This document shows, piece by piece, positions 17,162 through 25,168 of a stretch of DNA of 64,000 nucleotides. The notes beneath the pieces are model-generated. The model ran no database searches and was not told where the DNA came from. It worked only from the letters and a program-made list of their open reading frames with translations. Position numbers and translations under genes: made by a program. Positions within the stretch are counted from its first letter, which is position 1; every line of letters begins with the position of its first letter. The stretch covers positions 52,625 through 116,624 of the forward strand of contig CAIJKV010000135.1 in assembly GCA_903821335.1 (NCBI GenBank), given 5' to 3'. Source of the DNA: an uncultured beta proteobacterium. Its GTDB lineage: Bacteria > Pseudomonadota > Gammaproteobacteria > Burkholderiales > Burkholderiaceae_B.

Positions 17162-17306
17162 GAAAGATGTCTGTCAAGAATCCTGAATTTTATGCTATAC
17201 CGCCACATTGAAGCCTGACTGCCCCAGACGCCGACCTCGCACGCATAGAGACAAGCCGTCCAGACCCACCGTCCGGACGTCTAAAACATCATTCAGAGAG
17301 CAGCAT

Positions 17307-18278
17307 ATGCGTAATATTTTTTTCAGCATCTTCCTCTTGTTGTTCAGCCTGTGCGGCCCGGTTCAAATGGCGCAGGCGCAAGCTTACCCAGACCGTGCCA
17401 TCAAATGGATCGTTCCCTGGCCCCCGGGTGGCGGCGCAGACGTCGTGGCGCGCCTGCTGGGCAATCCACTCGCCGAAAAGCTTGGGCAGCCTGTCGTCAT
17501 TGAAAATCGCGCTGGCGCTGCTGGCAACATCGGCGCCCAGGCCGCTGCCCGCTCCGCACCCGATGGCTACACCATGGTCTTCGCCTATTCAGGCACCCAC
17601 TCAATCAATCGCCACATCTACAAAGATATGCCCTTTGAAGAAAGTGACTTCGCCCCCGTCATTTTCCTGAGCGCGGTGCCACAACTTCTTGTGGTCAATG
17701 CCAACGTTCCTGTGAAGTCCGTGAAAGACCTGGTTGCGCTGGCCAAGGCGAACCCGGGAAAGCTGACCTATGGCTCAAGCGGTAATGGTGCGATCAATCA
17801 CCTTGCCGGACAGATGTTCAGCTCACTGGCAGGGGTCCAACTGCTCCATGTGCCCTACAAGGGTGGCGCCCCGGCAGCCAGTGCCGTGATGGCCGGTGAA
17901 ATTGACATGGTGTTCGGCGAGCCTTCCACACTGCTGCCCTTTGTGCAGTCCGGAAAATTGCGTGCCATCGCGACCACAGGTGACAAGCGCTCAGTCAGCA
18001 TGCCCGACCTGCCAACTATTGCCGAGTCCGGCATCTTGGGGTATGCCGTGACATCATGGAATGGCGTGCTGGTCCCTGCAGGCACCCCTGCCCCGGTGAT
18101 CGCGCGCCTGAATGCCGATTTCAACAAAGTACTGGCGCAACCGGAGATGCGGGCACGACTCCTGCAGATTGGCTATGAACCCGTGGGCGGTCCCCCCGAG
18201 GCATTTTCAAAACATATCCAGGCCGAAACACTTAAATGGGGTCCGGTCATCAAGGCATCCGGACTGCAGGTCAATTAG
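17307..18278 (+). CDS. Bug/TctC-type periplasmic solute-binding protein
   Basis: 323 aa. The signal peptide is residues 1-27 (MRNIFFSIFLLLFSLCG, ending AQAQAYP). Then come YPDRAIKWIVPWPPGGGADV, VVIENRAGAAGNIGAQAAA, HVPYKGGAPAASAVMAGEID and LPTIAESG. An upstream in-frame ATG at 17208 would add an Arg/Pro-rich non-signal leader, so 17307 with its AGAGAG ribosome site is preferred. It leads a same-strand group with an unknown protein, a PRISE-like reductase and a flavoprotein. That arrangement suggests it binds the substrate of those enzymes. No TctA/B nearby. Confidence 0.93.
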   Translation: MRNIFFSIFLLLFSLCGPVQMAQAQAYPDRAIKWIVPWPPGGGADVVARLLGNPLAEKLGQPVVIENRAGAAGNIGAQAAARSAPDGYTMVFAYSGTHSINRHIYKDMPFEESDFAPVIFLSAVPQLLVVNANVPVKSVKDLVALAKANPGKLTYGSSGNGAINHLAGQMFSSLAGVQLLHVPYKGGAPAASAVMAGEIDMVFGEPSTLLPFVQSGKLRAIATTGDKRSVSMPDLPTIAESGILGYAVTSWNGVLVPAGTPAPVIARLNADFNKVLAQPEMRARLLQIGYEPVGGPPEAFSKHIQAETLKWGPVIKASGLQVN

Positions 18279-18296
18279 GCGAAACGGATTAAGCAG

Positions 18297-18788
18297 ATGA
18301 TCTTCATGAGTCAAAGCGCGTTGACCGATACAACGTCCGAGCCACAATGGGACGCTTGGTACGTTGACCATTTGCGTCTCATGGTGACCGTTCAGGGGAT
18401 CGGCTCGGCGACGCGGTTCAAGACCAACAACCCGCAATGGCCGCGATCGCTGGCCATGTATTCAATCACCTCGCCCGAAGTATTCAGTGACCCCTATTAC
18501 CAGAGCATTCGTGGCATGGGCCCGTGGCTGCCACGGATCGACAAGCGGTTTTATCGTCGCAATCTCTTCGAAGGTGCCGACCGTGCTCCGGCGGTAGACA
18601 GCGGCGCTGTGCTGCTGGTCACTGATCAGGACCAACCTGACTTGAGACTCGCGGACTGCGCTTTCACCTGGCTACGAACTGTTGGACTTGACCAGTCGAC
18701 GGCCTATCGTGGCATCAGCGTGGTGCCTGCGCCGCAGGCGGCGGCCTTTGCGCACCGTCCGGACGTGGCTGTCTATGCACCCTGCTGA
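18297..18788 (+). CDS. 163-aa protein of unknown function (possible alpha/beta-barrel)
   Basis: Not firmly recognised. The sequence has two similar halves (WDAWYVDHLRLMVTVQGIGSATRF followed by RSLAMYSITSPEVFSDPYYQSI, then a second strand/helix set ending RGISVVPAPQ). This suggests a dimeric ferredoxin-like alpha/beta-barrel protein of the EthD/DUF4286 kind often found beside catabolic enzymes. Met codons at 18297 and 18306 are both possible starts. The 3' end overlaps the next gene by 14 bp, implying coupling with the reductase. No catalytic residues can be named. Confidence 0.68.
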   Translation: MIFMSQSALTDTTSEPQWDAWYVDHLRLMVTVQGIGSATRFKTNNPQWPRSLAMYSITSPEVFSDPYYQSIRGMGPWLPRIDKRFYRRNLFEGADRAPAVDSGAVLLVTDQDQPDLRLADCAFTWLRTVGLDQSTAYRGISVVPAPQAAAFAHRPDVAVYAPC

Positions 18789-19845
18789 CACGACGGCACC
18801 AAGAAAAACGCTTATCGCGGGCGCGACTGGCCAGATCGGCAGCAGCGTGGGCCAGTACCTGTCAGAACAAGGCAACTGGCACCCTGTCGGGCTGTCACGC
18901 CGGGCCATTGCCAACGCGCCCTATCCGATGATCGCGGTTGACCTCAACGACCCCAGCGATTGCCAGGCCAAGCTGGGCGGCCTGCACGACATCACGCACC
19001 TTGTGTACGCTGCACGATTTAATCACTGGGGCGGCGAACTCGAGTCGGTCGACACTAATCTGGCGATGCTGACCAACTTGCTGGATGCGCTCGAATCCGC
19101 CGCCCACAACTTGCAGCACGTCCATCTCGTGCATGGCACCAAGTATTACGGCCATACGGTCAGCAAACGCCCAACACCCTATCGTGAAGACGACCCGTGC
19201 GGCAATCCGGGCAGCTTTTACCTCCCGCAGCAACAACTGGTCCAGGCCCGACAGGCAGGCCGCGACTGGTCGTGGAGCCTCTCGCGTCCCCATGCCTTTT
19301 GCAACAACAGGACCGACGAACCGCGCAACCTGATTCTGATCGTCGCCATCTACGCGTCACTGCTTAAGGAAATGGGCCTGCCGCTTGTCTACCCGGGCAC
19401 TGCGCACAGTTATGCCGCTAAAACACAGTTTTCCTGGTTGCCTACCCTGTCGCGCTCGATCGCGTGGATGATGAGTCAGCCGCAGTGCGCCAACCAGGCC
19501 TACAACATCGTCAACGGCGATCCAAAAAGCTGGGCAGAGCTATGGCCAGTGATTGCCGACTATTTTGGAATGGCCTTAGGCCCGCCAGATGCTAGCGCGT
19601 TCGCCGGCTTTGTTGCGGACAAAAGCCCGCTATGGCATGCCATCACGACCAAGTACAACCTGCGCGCGACCGATTTGTCATCGATTGCACAATGGCCCTA
19701 CGGTGACTATGTACTGTCCGTCCAATGGGATGTCGTGTCTGATATGGACAAAGCCCTGCGCGACGGTTTTGCCGAGCGGGTAGATTCAGAAAAGATGTGG
19801 ACAGACGGTTTTGACTATTTTCGGGCGCAACGAATCATCCCGTGA
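18775..19845 (+). CDS. PRISE-like SDR (progesterone 5-beta-reductase/iridoid synthase type)
   Basis: 356 aa, extended-type NAD(P)H-binding reductase. The nucleotide motif is atypical for classical SDRs (LIAGATGQIGSSVGQYL). The HGTKYYGHTVS and PGSFYLPQQQL segments correspond to the PRISE signatures (Lys-His/Tyr-Tyr, then N-F-Y-Y-x-x-E-D), with the Tyr kept but ED replaced by QQ. PRISE enzymes reduce activated C=C bonds of enones using NADPH. The start at 18775 gives a 14-bp overlap with the upstream gene; longer starts run back inside that gene. Together with the flavoprotein that follows, it could act on a cyclic enone or similar. Confidence 0.8.
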   Translation: MHPADTTAPRKTLIAGATGQIGSSVGQYLSEQGNWHPVGLSRRAIANAPYPMIAVDLNDPSDCQAKLGGLHDITHLVYAARFNHWGGELESVDTNLAMLTNLLDALESAAHNLQHVHLVHGTKYYGHTVSKRPTPYREDDPCGNPGSFYLPQQQLVQARQAGRDWSWSLSRPHAFCNNRTDEPRNLILIVAIYASLLKEMGLPLVYPGTAHSYAAKTQFSWLPTLSRSIAWMMSQPQCANQAYNIVNGDPKSWAELWPVIADYFGMALGPPDASAFAGFVADKSPLWHAITTKYNLRATDLSSIAQWPYGDYVLSVQWDVVSDMDKALRDGFAERVDSEKMWTDGFDYFRAQRIIP

Positions 19846-19892
19846 CCACCATTGCCATGCCCGGCGTTGCTTTTAATTGAATGGAGACTGTC

Positions 19893-21440
19893 TTGTCCAG
19901 CACAACGCCTTGTGATGTATTAGTGATTGGTGGCGGTGGCGCCGGCCTGGCGGCAGCGCTTGAGGCGGCGAAACTGGGTCGCCACGTGGTCCTGCTTGAA
20001 AAAAATCCGATGACTGGGGGGTCCACCTCCTGGTCTGTCGGATCCGTCACGGCGACGGGGACGCCGCATCAACGCAAAGCGGGCATCCAGGACAGCGCCG
20101 ACGCACACTTCGAAGACATGGAAAAACATGCCGGCGCACTGGCACCCCGGGACAACCTGGCGCTGCGTCGCATTCTGGTGGACAACACCACCGATATGCT
20201 GGACTGGCTGATGCACCTGGGCGTGGTGTTCGTCGGCCCTGAAGAAGAGCCGCCGCACCGTGTCGCGCGCATGCACAACGTTGTCCCGAATTCAAAGTCC
20301 TTCGCCTATCACCTGACACGTCACTGTCGCGCGGCGGGGGTCGACATTCGTCTGAATACGGCATCGCGACAGATACTGGTCGAGGACAATCGCGCCGTCG
20401 GTGTGCTGGCTACCCTGCCCGACGGGTCGTCACATACTTTCCGGGCACGACTGGGCATCGTCCTGGCCAGTGGCGACTACAGCGCGGCACCTGACCTCAA
20501 GGCCAGCCTGGCGAGCGCTGACGTTGCAACGGTCGACGCTGTCAACAACACCGCGACAGGAGACGGGCACAGGATGGCGCTCGCGCTGGGCGCGACCGTG
20601 ATCAATGGCGACATTGTCCGTGGCCCTATCATGCGGTTTATCGCGCCCACCAGACCGAGTCTGATCCAGAAACTTCCACCCGTACGCTGGATCGCAAGCC
20701 TGATCGCTCTCTCGGTTAATTTTTTGCCACAGCGCATCTTGCGTCCATTCCTGATGAGCTTCCTGACAACCGCCGTCGGCCCGTCGCCCGAACTGTATCG
20801 GGAGGGCAGCGTACTCATCAATACGAACGGGCAACGGTTCACCAACGAACTCGACCAGCCAAACAAAGACATGGCCAAGCAGCCTGAGCGGATCGGTTGG
20901 ATTGTTTTTGACAGTGTGATCGCCGAAAAATTTTCGGCGTGGCCCTACTTTATCTCGACCGCCCCCGGGGTGGCCTACGCGTACCTGGCCGACTATCGGC
21001 GCAACCGTCCGGATATCTTTCACCAAGCCGACTCTGTCGTCGCACTCGCCGCCAGCATCGGCGTGCCCGCCTCGGCGCTCACCCACACACTGACGCAATA
21101 CAACAGCGGCGACCGCGGCATGCGTCCAGCCCTGACGCGTGCGCCTTTCTACGCACTGGGACCGGTTAAAAGCTACGTTGTCTTTACCGACGGTGGGCTG
21201 AAAGTCACCGACGATCTTGAAGTGGTCAAGTCCGATGGCAGTGTGATTTCCGGACTGTACGCGGCGGGGTCTGCGGGCCAGGGGGGGTTACTTCTTGAGG
21301 GGCATGGCCACCACCTCGGCTGGGCATTTATTTCCGGGCGTATCGCCGGTCGCAATGCCGCAAACCACCACGCGGTCGGTTCACCTCCGAACGGGCACGA
21401 TCCGGAGCAAGCTGACCCGCACGCTATTGTTCCGGCTTGA
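19893..21440 (+). CDS. FAD-dependent oxidoreductase (flavocytochrome c / 3-ketosteroid dehydrogenase type)
   Basis: About 515 aa of the FAD_binding_2 family. Near the N-terminus is the dinucleotide motif VLVIGGGGAGLAAALEAAKLG, then LLEKNPMTGGSTSWSVG; near the C-terminus is the second FAD segment GLYAAGSAGQGGLLLEGHGHH. These enzymes catalyse dehydrogenation or reduction of C=C next to a carbonyl. I prefer TTG 19893, which has a GGAG ribosome site six bases upstream. An in-frame ATG at 19881 (four residues longer) lacks one. It follows the PRISE-like gene by 47 bp and its 3' end overlaps the convergent Bug gene by 17 bp. A run of seven G lies at 21281-21287. Confidence 0.85.
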   Translation: MSSTTPCDVLVIGGGGAGLAAALEAAKLGRHVVLLEKNPMTGGSTSWSVGSVTATGTPHQRKAGIQDSADAHFEDMEKHAGALAPRDNLALRRILVDNTTDMLDWLMHLGVVFVGPEEEPPHRVARMHNVVPNSKSFAYHLTRHCRAAGVDIRLNTASRQILVEDNRAVGVLATLPDGSSHTFRARLGIVLASGDYSAAPDLKASLASADVATVDAVNNTATGDGHRMALALGATVINGDIVRGPIMRFIAPTRPSLIQKLPPVRWIASLIALSVNFLPQRILRPFLMSFLTTAVGPSPELYREGSVLINTNGQRFTNELDQPNKDMAKQPERIGWIVFDSVIAEKFSAWPYFISTAPGVAYAYLADYRRNRPDIFHQADSVVALAASIGVPASALTHTLTQYNSGDRGMRPALTRAPFYALGPVKSYVVFTDGGLKVTDDLEVVKSDGSVISGLYAAGSAGQGGLLLEGHGHHLGWAFISGRIAGRNAANHHAVGSPPNGHDPEQADPHAIVPA

Positions 21441-22410
21441 GATTGGCGGACTTGACCACCTTGGCCCATTTAGCCATGTCGGTCTTGACGAACGCGGCGA
21501 AGTCTTCCTGCGTCGTGATGGTCGGCACGAACCCCTGCTTGGCCAGGTTCACGATCATTTCGGGCTGACCCAGGACTTCAACCGCAGCGTTGTGCAGTGT
21601 GTTGCGCACCGCAACGGGCGTGCCGATGGGCGCCATCAGGCCATACCAGTAATCCATCTCGTAGCCAGCGATGCCCGACTCGATGAAGGTTGGCGTATCG
21701 GGCAAGGCTGATACGCGCTGCTTGCTGGCCACAGCGATCGCCCGGAGTTGCCCGGCACGCACAAAACTTGCAATCGACGGCAGCGGTGTGAACAACACCA
21801 TGTCTTTTTGAGAGCCGATCAAATCCGTCACTGCGGCCCCGGTTCCCTTGTAGGGAATATGGGTCAACTTGATTTTCGTGTCATAGATAAAAAGTTCGGC
21901 AGCCATGTGTGCACCACTTCCCATCCCAGCAGAGCCGAAATTAATTTTGCCAGGGCTGGCCCGCGCCATCGTGACCAGGTCCCTGGCTGTTTGAATAGGC
22001 GAAGAAGGGTGCACGACAAGCACCATGGGTGCAGCGGCCAGGGCCGTGACGGCGACGAAGTCGCGATCGACGTCATAAGGAAGCTTTGGATACAGGCTGG
22101 GGTTGACACCGATTTCCGAAATCGAGCCCACCATCAGCGTGCGCCCGTCAGGCGCCGCCCGCGCCGTGTACTGTGCGGCAATGGCACCGGCAGCCCCTGG
22201 CTTATTCTCGACCACAATCACCGTGCCCAGTTTTTCGGCGATCTTCGGCATGATCATGCGGGCAAGGACATCAGTGCCCCCGCCTGGACTGAAGGGCACG
22301 ATCATCGTCACAGGCTTGTCAGGAGAAAACTGAGCATGCGCCACACTTGTCAGGCCAAGATTCCAACAGCCCGCCAATGTCAGGCATAGCGCCACGATTC
22401 TTGATTTCAT
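21424..22410 (-). CDS. Bug/TctC-type periplasmic solute-binding protein
   Basis: 328 aa. Signal peptide residues 1-27 (MKSRIVALCLTLAGCWNLG, ending AHAQFSP), then KPVTMIVPFSPGGGTDVLAR, VVVENKPGAAGAIAAQYTA, HIPYKGTGAAVTDLIGSQ and LPDTPTFIESG. Start at 22410 follows a strong GGAGGAAAAA ribosome site. It is the last gene of a minus-strand unit with the sigma-54 activator and the decarboxylase/isomerase family enzyme (31-bp gap), divergent from the CoA-pathway operon. It is therefore the likely binding protein for that pathway's substrate. Confidence 0.93.
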   Translation of the reverse strand: MKSRIVALCLTLAGCWNLGLTSVAHAQFSPDKPVTMIVPFSPGGGTDVLARMIMPKIAEKLGTVIVVENKPGAAGAIAAQYTARAAPDGRTLMVGSISEIGVNPSLYPKLPYDVDRDFVAVTALAAAPMVLVVHPSSPIQTARDLVTMARASPGKINFGSAGMGSGAHMAAELFIYDTKIKLTHIPYKGTGAAVTDLIGSQKDMVLFTPLPSIASFVRAGQLRAIAVASKQRVSALPDTPTFIESGIAGYEMDYWYGLMAPIGTPVAVRNTLHNAAVEVLGQPEMIVNLAKQGFVPTITTQEDFAAFVKTDMAKWAKVVKSANLKPEQ

Positions 22411-22441
22411 TTTTTCCTCCGAACACCCGTCAGACTGCCCA

Positions 22442-23173
22442 CTAATTCGTCGCCAGATGTTTTTCCAAAAGCGCGCCATAGCCAGACACACACTTGTGTC
22501 CGCCCATGATCCTGAGCGCAGCCCAGATCGCACAGTTGTTCGTCGTCAACACGGGCTTGCCCGATTCGCGCTCAAGCCGATGGACAATGTCGGCGGTCAG
22601 CCAGTTGCCACACGCCAGGAATATCGCGTCAGCGTTGGCATCGTCGACCTGGCGTCCCAGATCATAGGCCGTCTGTGAATCGAGCAGGCCCACTTCGCTA
22701 TTGCGCACATGGCCCAGCGCTGCCTGCCGGATCACCGACACATTGCTCGCCTCGATGAACCTCGCCACCATCGCGTTGGTGGCTTCGCTCCAGGGAGCCG
22801 CCATCACAATGCGTTGGATGTCGAGCACCTCGAAGGCTTGCAGCATGGCTGTCGCCGCAGTCGTCGCGGGCTTGCCGGCGGCCTGTTCAATCCGGTCACA
22901 GACCTCTTTGTCGTAACCTTTCCCCATGCGCGTGGACGGCGCAGTCGCTGACAGAACGACTACATCGACATCGGCGTCGGCCAGTTTGCGAGCCTCCGTC
23001 TCGAGTTCGGCCATGATGCTCACGGTCGAGTCCGGGTCAATGTTGCTAAGCGTCAGCCTCGCGCCATGCAGCGACACAGACGCAGGCAGCATCTGCGCGA
23101 ACTCTGGTTCCTGCGTGGTGTTCGACGAGGGCAACAACAAGCCAAAACGCTGTGTTTTTTTGATCAACTGCAT
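22442..23173 (-). CDS. Asp/Glu racemase superfamily: arylmalonate decarboxylase / maleate isomerase-like
   Basis: 243 aa of the maleate cis-trans isomerase / arylmalonate decarboxylase (AMDase) group. The C-terminal catalytic Cys is present (FLACGNWLT, near residue 192). At the N-terminal site, where racemases and maleate isomerases carry the first Cys, this protein reads VVVLSATAPSTRMG, with no Cys. AMDase likewise has Gly there and a single Cys at the second site, so a cofactor-free decarboxylase (or a one-Cys isomerase) is favoured over a racemase. Between the activator gene (86-bp gap) and the Bug gene (31-bp gap). Substrate unknown. Confidence 0.82.
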   Translation of the reverse strand: MQLIKKTQRFGLLLPSSNTTQEPEFAQMLPASVSLHGARLTLSNIDPDSTVSIMAELETEARKLADADVDVVVLSATAPSTRMGKGYDKEVCDRIEQAAGKPATTAATAMLQAFEVLDIQRIVMAAPWSEATNAMVARFIEASNVSVIRQAALGHVRNSEVGLLDSQTAYDLGRQVDDANADAIFLACGNWLTADIVHRLERESGKPVLTTNNCAIWAALRIMGGHKCVSGYGALLEKHLATN

Positions 23174-23259
23174 GTGTCTGCTCCGGTTCTATTCAGGATG
23201 GCCTGAACCTGTCCTCGGTTCCCATGTTCCCCGGGATACCAGCCGAACTGATCGACGAC

Positions 23260-24963
23260 TCAAAGGCCGGCGTCAATCTCCGCTAGTTTCTTATACAGAT
23301 AAGACCGCGAGATGCCAAGATATTCTGCGACCCGTTTTTTATTTCCACCCAGTGCCTGCATCGCCTGGACGATCAGACCGTGCTCGACCCGGGACTTGGC
23401 CGTCGCGATGTCGGCGCGGGGACGTGGCGCGCAGGCGGGTTCACGCGAGGTGTCCCACGGTGTTTCCCTTGACGCAGACGGTGGGTTGAGCGGGTCGTAG
23501 GACGTGTCGGTGTTCGGGTCAATGTCCGTGATCTGTATGGCGTCGCCGTCGGAAAATATTGCCGCGCGATCCACCACGTGTTGCAGTTGCCGGACATTGC
23601 CTGGCCAGGGCAACGACTGCAGGTAGGCAATGACTTCGGCGGTAACCGTCTTGGGACGCGTGCCATGCCTGGCCGCAAAGCGTTCAAGTTGCGTCTGCAC
23701 AAGCAGGGTCATGTCCTCGAGCCGTTCACGCAAAGCCGGCAGACGCAGCGTGACCGCACTGATGCGATAGAACAGGTCGATCCGGAACGCCCCAGTCGCC
23801 AGCATCGCCTTGAAGTCGCGGTTGCTGGCGGCAATCAGTCGAAAATCAGATTTCTTGGCCGCATCGCCACCGATGCGATGAAAGCTGCCATCCTGCAACG
23901 TTCGCAACAGCTTGACTTGCACTTCCAGCGGCATGTCGCCAATTTCGTCGAGAAACAACGTGCCCTGATCGGCTTGCTCGAATTTGCCGCGCCGCCCCTT
24001 GCGTTCGGCACCCGTAAAAGCGCCACCCTCGTAGCCGAACAGTTCGCTTTCGACCAGTGTTGATGGCAGCGCGGCCGCATTGATCACCACCATCGGAGCC
24101 TTCGATCGCGGACTCAGCATGTGGATGGCATGCGCGACCAGATCCTTGCCGACACCACTTTCGCCAAGCAACAACACCGGCACATCAAGCGGGGCCACTT
24201 TCAGAATCTGTTCCTTGAGTTTGGTGATCGCCTGACTGGTGCCAAGGATCTCATCAAGCCCGCGGGTCTGATGTTGCGCCGCAGAAAACTCCCGTCGATA
24301 AAAATCGACTTCCTTGCGCAGACGACCAATCTCGGCGCTCATTTCATTGAGGGCATCCGGGCTCTTGAACATGACCTGTCCGATGGCGCCAACCGTGCGT
24401 CCCGTCACATCGAAGATCGGCGTCCTGCTGACCACCCGCGTGGTACCGCGCATTTCCTGAGTCTGCCCAATTTCGGCGCGTCCGGTACGCAGCACAACAT
24501 CGAGTCGCGTATTTTCAATCACATCGCGCGCGGGCAACCCGACCCCCGTGCCGTGACGCATATTGAAGAAACGCTCATGCACGGGACTGATGTATCGGAT
24601 CACGCCCTCGCTGTCGACGACCGTCATCGCCTCGTAGGGATTGGTGATGAAATGGCGCAGGATGTCTGCAGCGAAGGGCACGCTAGCCGCGAATTCAAGC
24701 AGCGCATCGCCCCGATCGGATCGCTGGACGATCAGCAAAGTCGCCTCGCGCGACTCATAGGCCATGACGACCAGGGGTTGGTCCATGTTCTCGAGCGTCA
24801 TCAGCGCCGGCAAGGGTCTGCCCGCGAAGCCGCGTAACTGACGGATCAACAAGTCCTGCAGGGTCAGATCCTGCGCGATGCCACTTGCCCAGCGCACAGT
24901 TCGATCGGCATCGACTACGGCGAATCCACGGATGTCGTCTTCCAAAACATTGTCTCCAGACAT
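23260..24963 (-). CDS. sigma-54-dependent transcriptional activator (PAS-AAA+-Fis HTH)
   Basis: 567 aa. Residues about 105-200 form a PAS sensor domain (EAMTVVDSEGVIRYISPVHE). The central AAA+ domain has Walker A GESGVGKD (267-274), the sigma-54 contact loop GAFTGA (314-319) and Walker B GTLFLDEIGD. The C-terminal Fis-type helix-turn-helix reads NKKRVAEYLGISRSYLYKKL. Residues 1-100 are a possible second sensor of unknown type; there is no response-regulator receiver. Start ATG 24963 follows a GCAGGG element; an upstream frame start at 25044 would lie within the operator repeats. Divergent from the CoA-pathway operon, which has a matching -24/-12 promoter. Confidence 0.92.
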   Translation of the reverse strand: MSGDNVLEDDIRGFAVVDADRTVRWASGIAQDLTLQDLLIRQLRGFAGRPLPALMTLENMDQPLVVMAYESREATLLIVQRSDRGDALLEFAASVPFAADILRHFITNPYEAMTVVDSEGVIRYISPVHERFFNMRHGTGVGLPARDVIENTRLDVVLRTGRAEIGQTQEMRGTTRVVSRTPIFDVTGRTVGAIGQVMFKSPDALNEMSAEIGRLRKEVDFYRREFSAAQHQTRGLDEILGTSQAITKLKEQILKVAPLDVPVLLLGESGVGKDLVAHAIHMLSPRSKAPMVVINAAALPSTLVESELFGYEGGAFTGAERKGRRGKFEQADQGTLFLDEIGDMPLEVQVKLLRTLQDGSFHRIGGDAAKKSDFRLIAASNRDFKAMLATGAFRIDLFYRISAVTLRLPALRERLEDMTLLVQTQLERFAARHGTRPKTVTAEVIAYLQSLPWPGNVRQLQHVVDRAAIFSDGDAIQITDIDPNTDTSYDPLNPPSASRETPWDTSREPACAPRPRADIATAKSRVEHGLIVQAMQALGGNKKRVAEYLGISRSYLYKKLAEIDAGL

Positions 24964-25022
24964 TTTTGTGCCCTGCAGTGGGTGTTGTGTTTGTGTTTGC
25001 CGGACACTGGAGTGTACTTGCC

Positions 25023-25064
25023 GAATACACAAATATGTATTCAAAGTGCATTCAAAGTGTATTC
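25023..25064 (+). promoter_or_regulatory. three helically phased repeats: likely activator binding sites
   Basis: TGTATTC at 25036-25042, TGCATTC at 25047-25053 and TGTATTC at 25058-25064 repeat every 11 bp with AAAG spacers. The first is also half of a palindrome (GAATACA 25023-25029, 6-bp spacer, TGTATTC 25036-25042). They lie between the divergent activator gene and the -24/-12 promoter, about 40-80 bp upstream of it, so they are the natural candidate upstream activator sequence. They would also overlap the activator's own promoter. Confidence 0.7.
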
Positions 25065-25104
25065 CTGCCCACCCACTCCCACGCGATCACTGGCGTCATC
25101 ACCT

Positions 25105-25120
25105 TGGCATGGAACTTGCT
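25105..25120 (+). promoter_or_regulatory. sigma-54 (-24/-12) promoter of the CoA-pathway operon
   Basis: TGGCATG-GAAC-TTGCT matches the sigma-54 consensus TGGCACG-N4-TTGCA/T, with the invariant GG (25106-25107) and GC (25118-25119) exactly 10 bp apart. Transcription would start near 25131, about 38 bp before the first CoA-transferase start. The adjacent divergent gene encodes a GAFTGA-type activator. Confidence 0.8.
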
Positions 25121-25168
25121 CGGAGTGCGAGAGCAAACAATAACAAGATCTGTCAAAAGGATGTGGAG

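Noticed and set aside
24964..25044. Extra 27 residues at the N-terminus of the sigma-54 activator
   Set aside because: They would be encoded by the operator repeats and do not resemble a protein domain.
25085..25120. Other GG/GC spacings near the CoA-transferase as sigma-54 promoter (for example TGGCGTC at 25091)
   Set aside because: The first GG there has no GC at 10 bp; only 25105-25120 has the correct GG-N10-GC spacing.
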